Assembly: GCA_002422995.1 (NCBI GenBank)
Contig: DIUK01000075.1
Coordinates: 5,099 to 15,927 of the forward strand
From: Rhodocyclaceae bacterium UBA6160
GTDB taxonomy: Bacteria > Pseudomonadota > Gammaproteobacteria > Burkholderiales > Rhodocyclaceae
DNA: 10,829 bases
Direction of reading: 5' to 3'
Under the pieces are notes generated by a model, which did no database searches, was not told the origin of the DNA, and saw only the letters and a program-made list of their open reading frames with translations. How positions within the stretch are numbered: position 1 is the first letter of the stretch; every line of letters starts with the position of its first letter. Made by a program: the position numbers and the translations under genes. Positions 7,316 to 10,829 of the stretch are shown in pieces.

Positions 7316-7654
7316 TTATACTGTCGTCGATTGATACTCGCTCAACGCTGCATCCAAGCGACTTTCCATGCCATGCAATTGATGGCTTAGCGCCTCACTG
7401 TCAACCGCAGCAAAAAGGTCAGGGGCTGCATTTTTTAGCTGCAACAACTCATGCGCAATGTTCAATGCCGCCATAACCGCCACACGCTCACCATTACCCC
7501 GCGTATTGCCTGTACCAAGCGGACTTTTGCCTCCGATATGCTGCAACTTCTCATCCACGTAGGCCACCGCAGCGGCCAGTGCTTCGCGCTCAGCGGGCGC
7601 GCAGGCGACCCGATAGTCTTTGCCAAGCAAATGAATATCCAGTGTTTCACTCAT
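7316..7654 (-). CDS. zapA: Cell division protein ZapA
   Basis: Cytoplasmic protein that binds and cross-links FtsZ filaments and so stabilises the division ring. At 112 residues it matches the family's length. The N-terminal FtsZ-binding domain is recognisable from the ETLDIHLLGKDYRVACAP stretch (3-20) and EREALAAAVAYVDEKL (22-37), followed by RVAVMAALNIAHELLQL (57-73), and then a C-terminal coiled coil that drives dimer and tetramer formation. Its start overlaps the stop of the upstream zapB-like gene by eight bases (ATGAGTGA), which implies translational coupling. The 6S RNA gene lies about 60 bases downstream. The gap holds CCTAA-TTTT-TTAGG (7282-7295), too weak to be a terminator, so zapA and 6S RNA transcription may be linked. 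Confidence 0.92.
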   Translation of the reverse strand: MSETLDIHLLGKDYRVACAPAEREALAAAVAYVDEKLQHIGGKSPLGTGNTRGNGERVAVMAALNIAHELLQLKNAAPDLFAAVDSEALSHQLHGMESRLDAALSEYQSTTV

Positions 7655-7853
7655 GTTCGCTCAATTCGGGAATTCGGTCGCGCAATTCGGCAAGACGCTC
7701 GCACGCAACATCAATTTTGTTACTCAACACGGCTTTTTCAGCATCCAATGCTGCAACTTGCAAACGCAAACGAGCATTGTCGTCACGCAAGTTTTGCATG
7801 GCGGTGAGCAATTGCTCGAGCTTGCGCTCAAGGGAATCTAAAGAAAGGATCAT
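7647..7853 (-). CDS. Small coiled-coil protein, ZapB-like (TIGR02449 type)
   Basis: Protein of 68 residues that is nearly all coiled coil: heptad-like LERKLEQLLTAMQNL and ARLRLQVAALDAEKAVL, then a second helix ending in RDRIPEL. Such proteins commonly precede zapA in beta- and gammaproteobacteria and are annotated as TIGR02449 or ZapB-like, with a presumed role at the division ring through ZapA. I used the ATG at 7853; a TTG eight codons upstream (7877) keeps the frame open but the ATG gives the usual family beginning. The ribosome site is weak. The four-gene order with zapA, 6S RNA and EVE supports a division function, but direct evidence is only the coiled coil and position. Confidence 0.8.
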   Translation of the reverse strand: MILSLDSLERKLEQLLTAMQNLRDDNARLRLQVAALDAEKAVLSNKIDVACERLAELRDRIPELSEHE

Positions 7854-7941
7854 TGGCTTAGTTTCATCGAAAAACAATACTCGGTCAAGCAGATGGTTAA
7901 ATTAAATCAAGTCGCCACAGGGCAATAATTTTCAATCAGCG

Positions 7942-7970
7942 CCTATAGGCACGTAAGCCAAGCAGGCCAA
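7942..7970 (-). promoter_or_regulatory. Candidate promoter for zapB-like/zapA unit
   Basis: On the minus strand, TTGGCC (7970-7965) and TATAGG (7947-7942) are separated by exactly 17 bases, each matching four of six consensus positions. It lies about 90 bases before the zapB-like start, in the gap after the ferredoxin gene. The -10 falls within the ten-base palindrome GCCTATAGGC. This is a pattern match only. Confidence 0.35.
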
Positions 7971-7996
7971 ACGCACTGGGAATTCCCCCGCCCAAA

Positions 7997-8506
7997 CTAA
8001 CCCCATCCCTTGAAAACCGACTTTTGCATTTTGCCCAATACTTCAATTTCAACGTCTGAGCATGGTGCCGCCCGACAAGCCAGCACAATTCCTCTGGCTT
8101 CTTCGTCTTCGCTCACATGGGCTCGGCTCATTAAGCCCGTTTTTTGCCACTTGCCAGACATCACAGCGACTTTGCAAATGCCACAACCGCCGTTCAAGCA
8201 ACCCAGCGGAATTCCGCGCCGGCCAAGTCGCGCCATGCCCTGCAATATGCTCTCTTCTGGCATGCAATCATAGACTTCACTGGTTTGCGTGAGCTTGACG
8301 CGATTGCGCAGAGGCGGCGCGTTGGCAACTTCTGCTGAGTCAATTGCCGCCGTGCTGCCATCTGCCACAGCCAGGAGACCTGCCCCCTCTTGCTGCAGAG
8401 GTGATTCATCCGCCGTATCACCAGCGCCGACTTTTTTGATGTCCATATCTTCTGCGGACATGCCGTTGGATAACACGCCTTGCTGCAAGGTATTTTGTAT
8501 TGTCAT
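7997..8506 (-). CDS. XylT/DmpQ-like plant-type [2Fe-2S] ferredoxin with N-terminal extension
   Basis: Soluble electron carrier. The C-terminal hundred residues are a plant-type ferredoxin domain with cluster ligands C103, C108, C111 and C144 (GCLNGGCGICKV, then LACR). The sequence around them, including MSRAHVSEDEEARG (126-139), resembles the XylT/DmpQ ferredoxins that re-reduce the iron of catechol 2,3-dioxygenase. Those proteins are about 100-112 residues; here about 65 extra residues, rich in Ala, Gly, Asp and Glu and without a signal peptide, precede the domain. Part of this extension (residues 24-32) is encoded by copy 3 of the dispersed repeat. I chose the ATG at 8506, with AAAGAG eight bases upstream; a TTG at 8551 would be longer, and an ATG at residue 16 shorter. 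No dioxygenase or aromatic-degradation gene is in the window, so the partner is unknown. It is divergent from the OsmC-like gene. Confidence 0.88.
   Translation of the reverse strand: MTIQNTLQQGVLSNGMSAEDMDIKKVGAGDTADESPLQQEGAGLLAVADGSTAAIDSAEVANAPPLRNRVKLTQTSEVYDCMPEESILQGMARLGRRGIPLGCLNGGCGICKVAVMSGKWQKTGLMSRAHVSEDEEARGIVLACRAAPCSDVEIEVLGKMQKSVFKGWG
8411..8435 (-). repeat. Dispersed 25-bp repeat, copy 3 (inside ferredoxin gene)
   Basis: Third copy of the repeat, two mismatches from each of the others, in the same orientation. It lies in the coding sequence of the ferredoxin, where it encodes residues K24 to A32 (KKVGAGDTA). In the same phase the two intergenic copies would read KVGAGETA, though they are not in genes. 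Confidence 0.75.
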
Positions 8507-8562
8507 CGTACGGCTCTTTAACGTATTGTGTAACGTCGTCAAAACAGACAAAGTGCGAAGGA

Positions 8563-8568
8563 TAGAAT
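8563..8568 (+). promoter_or_regulatory. Possible -10 box for the OsmC-like gene
   Basis: TAGAAT lies about 27 bases before the OsmC-like start, at a good distance for a short leader with its own ribosome site. There is no clear -35 hexamer. The 88-base divergent gap also has TAACGT twice (8519-8524 and 8531-8536), with starts 12 bases apart, which could be a regulator site for either gene. Confidence 0.3.
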
Positions 8569-8594
8569 ATAAATGTTATTTATGGAGTGATGAT

Positions 8595-9011
8595 ATGGAA
8601 TGCACAGTACGTTGGCACGATGGGATGAGCTTTATTGCAGAAACCGGTAGCGGACATCTGGTCGCCATGGATGGCGCGCCGGACGCCGGTGGTCGTAACC
8701 TGGCGCCACGCCCGATGGAATTATTACTCGCTGGCATGGGTGGCTGCACGGCGTTTGATGTGGTGCTGATTTTGCAGCGCGGGCGGCATGCGGTGAGCGG
8801 TTGCACGGTAAAGCTTGAAGCCGACCGCGCCGACACCGACCCCAAAGTATTCACGCGCATCAATCTGCACTTTACAGTGACAGGCAAAGCCTTAAAGCCC
8901 GAAGCCGTTGAACGCGCGCTGAAACTTTCGGCAGAAAAATACTGCTCTGCTTCTATCATGCTGGAAAAAACTGCCGCAATTACGCACAGCTTTGAGTTGG
9001 TGGAAGCGTAA
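8595..9011 (+). CDS. yhfA: OsmC family protein, YhfA-like
   Basis: Cytoplasmic OsmC/Ohr-fold protein of 138 residues that follows E. coli YhfA closely as I recall it (similar start, SPMELLL-type helix, INLHF-x-VTG and LSAEKYCS stretches). The two cysteines used for thiol-based peroxide reduction in the family are present: C51 in GMGGCTAFDV and C117 in EKYCSAS. YhfA itself has no proven function, so peroxidase activity is only an inference. The start at 8595 is preceded by GGAG with seven bases of spacing, which rules out a much longer open frame reaching back to 8289 over the divergent ferredoxin gene. It ends convergent with coq7, leaving only 12 bases between stops and no room for a separate terminator. 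Confidence 0.92.
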   Translation: MECTVRWHDGMSFIAETGSGHLVAMDGAPDAGGRNLAPRPMELLLAGMGGCTAFDVVLILQRGRHAVSGCTVKLEADRADTDPKVFTRINLHFTVTGKALKPEAVERALKLSAEKYCSASIMLEKTAAITHSFELVEA

Positions 9012-9023
9012 TTTTCCTAAAAA

Positions 9024-9647
9024 TCAAATGTAATACGCAGCTTTAGTCATCACTTTGGATGACAGTTTCATCGCCATCCTGACTGGAAACGGTAATTCAC
9101 GCGCGCCATTGGCTACGGCCATGTGCGCGTGGTTCGCCTCATCCGATTTCATTTGCTCCAGCAATACCCAGGACTTTTGATCATCGGGCGATAGTTGCGT
9201 TTTATGATTTTCCAGATGCTGCTCAACTTGCCGCTCCGTTTCCGCCAAAAAGCCGAGGCTCCATTCGTCGCCCAGCTTGCCAGCAATCAGGCCTAAACCA
9301 AGTGAGCCTGCGTACCAGAGTGGATTCAACAAGCTCTTGTGGCCACCAAGTTCAGCGATGCGTCGCTCGGTCCAATTCAGGTGTTCGGTTTCTTCTTGCG
9401 CAGCTTTTGCCAGGGCTTTTTTGACCTCAGGCTGACGCGAGGTGATTGACTGGCCTTGGTACAAAGCTTGCGCGCATATTTCGCCACAATGGTTAATGCG
9501 CATCAAGGCCGCAGCATGGCGACGCACCGCCTCACTTAAATCCGCTTCAGGCAAATCCTCACCCGGCATGGCGCGGTTTGTCGTGGCAGGAGCAAACAAC
9601 GTACGTAAAACCTTGTCAATTTCTGGAATGAGGCGATCAATCATCAT
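9024..9647 (-). CDS. coq7: 2-polyprenyl-3-methyl-6-methoxy-1,4-benzoquinone hydroxylase Coq7
   Basis: Membrane-associated di-iron monooxygenase that carries out the last hydroxylation of ubiquinone synthesis (demethoxyubiquinol to demethylubiquinol). The protein has 207 residues. All six iron ligands can be placed, with spacing close to the human enzyme: E56 (NHCGE), E86 and H89 (EETEH), E138 (ETERQ), and E170 and H173 (DEANH). The ATG at 9647 is followed at once by a second ATG, and neither has a strong ribosome site. It replaces the flavin enzyme UbiF and is typical of alpha- and betaproteobacteria and Pseudomonas. It lies 62 bases downstream of the CNP1-family gene on the same strand and may be read from the same transcript. 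The enzyme needs oxygen, so the host is able to respire aerobically. Confidence 0.95.
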   Translation of the reverse strand: MMIDRLIPEIDKVLRTLFAPATTNRAMPGEDLPEADLSEAVRRHAAALMRINHCGEICAQALYQGQSITSRQPEVKKALAKAAQEETEHLNWTERRIAELGGHKSLLNPLWYAGSLGLGLIAGKLGDEWSLGFLAETERQVEQHLENHKTQLSPDDQKSWVLLEQMKSDEANHAHMAVANGARELPFPVRMAMKLSSKVMTKAAYYI

Positions 9648-9709
9648 GTTGTCGAATAAAAGCGTTTTACTTGAATTATCTCTAGTTAAAGCAGTTACCA
9701 GGGTTATTG

Positions 9710-10270
9710 CTATTTAACGTCCGGATGATGGCCTAATCGCAACGCACGACGCCCTTCTTCTGCAGTAGCAATCGGCATCCCGTTTGGACAAAACAATTCG
9801 CGACTTAATACCATGTGATAACGATTCACGGATTTGTTTTCAATTGGCCGCCATTCGCTAATTCTCGCCTTCTTCCATTGTCCATCGGCAGCGCCTGTGG
9901 CATAAAGCTTCCACGTGCCTTCTTCGCAACGAATGCCCTCATAACTGACATTTTCTGCACCGCCTGCGGTGCGCACAACCAGCACATAGCGCACAACACC
10001 ATCATTGCCTACAGAAAGCGAACTGCCATCAATCAAATATTGATGCGTTGCCACAGCACTGACATAAATGGATTGCAATTGCGCTGCCACTGGCGCAGGC
10101 GGCAAAGTAACCTCTAGCTCAACCCATTCTGTTTTTTGTTCTTCGACATATTCAATCTCTTTTTCAGCACCAATGGCCTCATTCTTAACCCGGCCGACAG
10201 CACTTGCAGAGCTCAACGCGAAAAACACAGCCACCAAACTAACCAGGACAAATTGCATATGCCGGATCAT
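9710..10270 (-). CDS. CNP1-like family protein, probably exported
   Basis: Protein of unknown function with the CNP1-like domain, common in betaproteobacteria next to the RNA pyrophosphohydrolase gene. From the ATG at 10270 it has 186 residues. The first 25 or so form a signal peptide (charged start, hydrophobic FVLVSLVAVFFAL, then SSASA as a likely cleavage site), so it should act in the periplasm. The conserved domain is marked by VRYVLVVRTAGGAENVSYEG (92-111) and GTWKLYATG..DGQWKKAR, with cysteines in IRCEEG and LFCPNG that could pair. I chose 10270 because it overlaps the rppH stop as ATGA, suggesting coupling; 10258 is another ATG in frame and 10294 a TTG. Function cannot be read from the sequence. 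Confidence 0.85.
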   Translation of the reverse strand: MIRHMQFVLVSLVAVFFALSSASAVGRVKNEAIGAEKEIEYVEEQKTEWVELEVTLPPAPVAAQLQSIYVSAVATHQYLIDGSSLSVGNDGVVRYVLVVRTAGGAENVSYEGIRCEEGTWKLYATGAADGQWKKARISEWRPIENKSVNRYHMVLSRELFCPNGMPIATAEEGRRALRLGHHPDVK

Positions 10271-10829
10271 CTTGACTTTACCCGGGTTACACAAGGAAAT
10301 GGTTCAGTAGAAAAATTCGTCAATTGCAGCACTGAATCCACCTGATTTTGCACCTCAGTCAAAATCTCATTGTCATTGTGTTTATTTTGCAAAGCCGCGT
10401 GCTGAGCGCGAAACAAAATATGCGCGAGCTCATTTAATGCCGCCTCATATACACCACGCTTGAATTCGATCACGGTATCCAGAGGAATCCAGTAATCACT
10501 CCAGCGCCAGGCGTCAAACTCCGGTTTATGGCTGGCGCGCAGGTGCACATCGCTATCGCGGCCAATCAAGCGCAGCAAAAACCAGATTTGCTTTTGACCA
10601 CGATAATGACTCCGTCCTTCGCGACGAACCCAGTGTTGCGGCACTTCATAACGCAACCAGCTGCGGGTACGGCCCATAATCCGCACATGCTCGGGCTTTA
10701 AGCCAACCTCCTCATAAAGCTCACGAAACATCGCCTGTTCCGGGGTTTCGCCTTTATCAATGCCACCCTGAGGAAACTGCCAGAAGTGTTCACGAATACG
10801 CTTGCCCCAAAAAACCTCATTGCGCTGAT
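10267..10829 (-). CDS. rppH: RNA pyrophosphohydrolase RppH (start beyond right edge)
   Basis: Nudix hydrolase that removes pyrophosphate from the 5' end of triphosphorylated mRNAs, opening them to RNase E decay. The 186 residues present include the complete Nudix box at 10767-10699 (G-x5-E-x7-RELYEEVGL, with the start GGIDKGE), preceded by HFWQFPQ, and followed by the RppH-type sequence SWLRYEVPQHW and GQKQIWFLLRL. About 15 N-terminal residues are missing beyond the window. An ATG at 10731 lies inside the Nudix box and is not the start. After the catalytic domain comes the FKRGVYEAALNEL segment seen in RppH and then about 50 low-conservation residues. Its stop overlaps the CNP1 gene start. 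The C-terminal tail is longer than E. coli's in my recollection, as in other betaproteobacteria. Confidence 0.93.
   Translation of the reverse strand, partial: QRNEVFWGKRIREHFWQFPQGGIDKGETPEQAMFRELYEEVGLKPEHVRIMGRTRSWLRYEVPQHWVRREGRSHYRGQKQIWFLLRLIGRDSDVHLRASHKPEFDAWRWSDYWIPLDTVIEFKRGVYEAALNELAHILFRAQHAALQNKHNDNEILTEVQNQVDSVLQLTNFSTEPFPCVTRVKSR

Noticed and set aside
8018..8032. A fourth copy of the 25-bp repeat (ACCGACTTTT near 8023)
   Set aside because: Only about ten bases match; the rest diverges and encodes the conserved C-terminus of the ferredoxin.
8289..8594. Plus-strand extension of the OsmC-like gene back to a GTG at 8289
   Set aside because: It lies over the ferredoxin gene on the other strand, gives non-family sequence, and a good ribosome site (GGAG) with ATG at 8595 gives a normal YhfA-length protein.

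Overview
The window looks like a chromosomal stretch from a betaproteobacterium with moderate GC content. The evidence is a di-iron Coq7 (ubiquinone synthesis), a CNP1-family protein coupled to the Nudix hydrolase RppH, and a zapB-like/zapA/6S RNA/EVE-domain order that I recall as typical of beta- and gammaproteobacteria. I cannot place it to genus. Gene content is mostly housekeeping or core metabolic; I see no transposase, phage gene, CRISPR array or tRNA.

Layout from left to right. (1) 1-4000, minus strand: the N-terminal part of an acyl-CoA dehydrogenase, which runs off the left edge; the 2,4-dienoyl-CoA reductase FadH; and a Bcr/CflA drug exporter. The first two point to fatty-acid beta-oxidation, FadH dealing with unsaturated acyl chains. 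(2) 4076-5572, plus strand: a two-gene unit of a crotonase-family protein, which lacks one of the two usual catalytic glutamates, and a YrfG-like nucleotidase of the HAD family. (3) 5656-7853, minus strand: a zapB-like gene overlapping zapA, then the 6S RNA, a strong hairpin terminator, and an EVE-domain gene whose stop overlaps the start of a TauE/SafE permease gene. (4) 7997-9011: a XylT/DmpQ-like [2Fe-2S] ferredoxin (minus) divergent from a YhfA-like OsmC protein (plus). (5) 9024-10829, minus strand: rppH (start beyond the right edge), a CNP1-family secreted protein with an ATGA overlap, and coq7.

The most unusual signal is a 25-bp repeat present three times in the same orientation. Two copies are intergenic (2740-2764 and 5586-5610). 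The third (8411-8435) lies inside the ferredoxin gene and is translated in frame within its non-conserved N-terminal extension. No obviously new multi-gene system is visible; the repeat, the extended ferredoxin and the altered crotonase deserve a second look.
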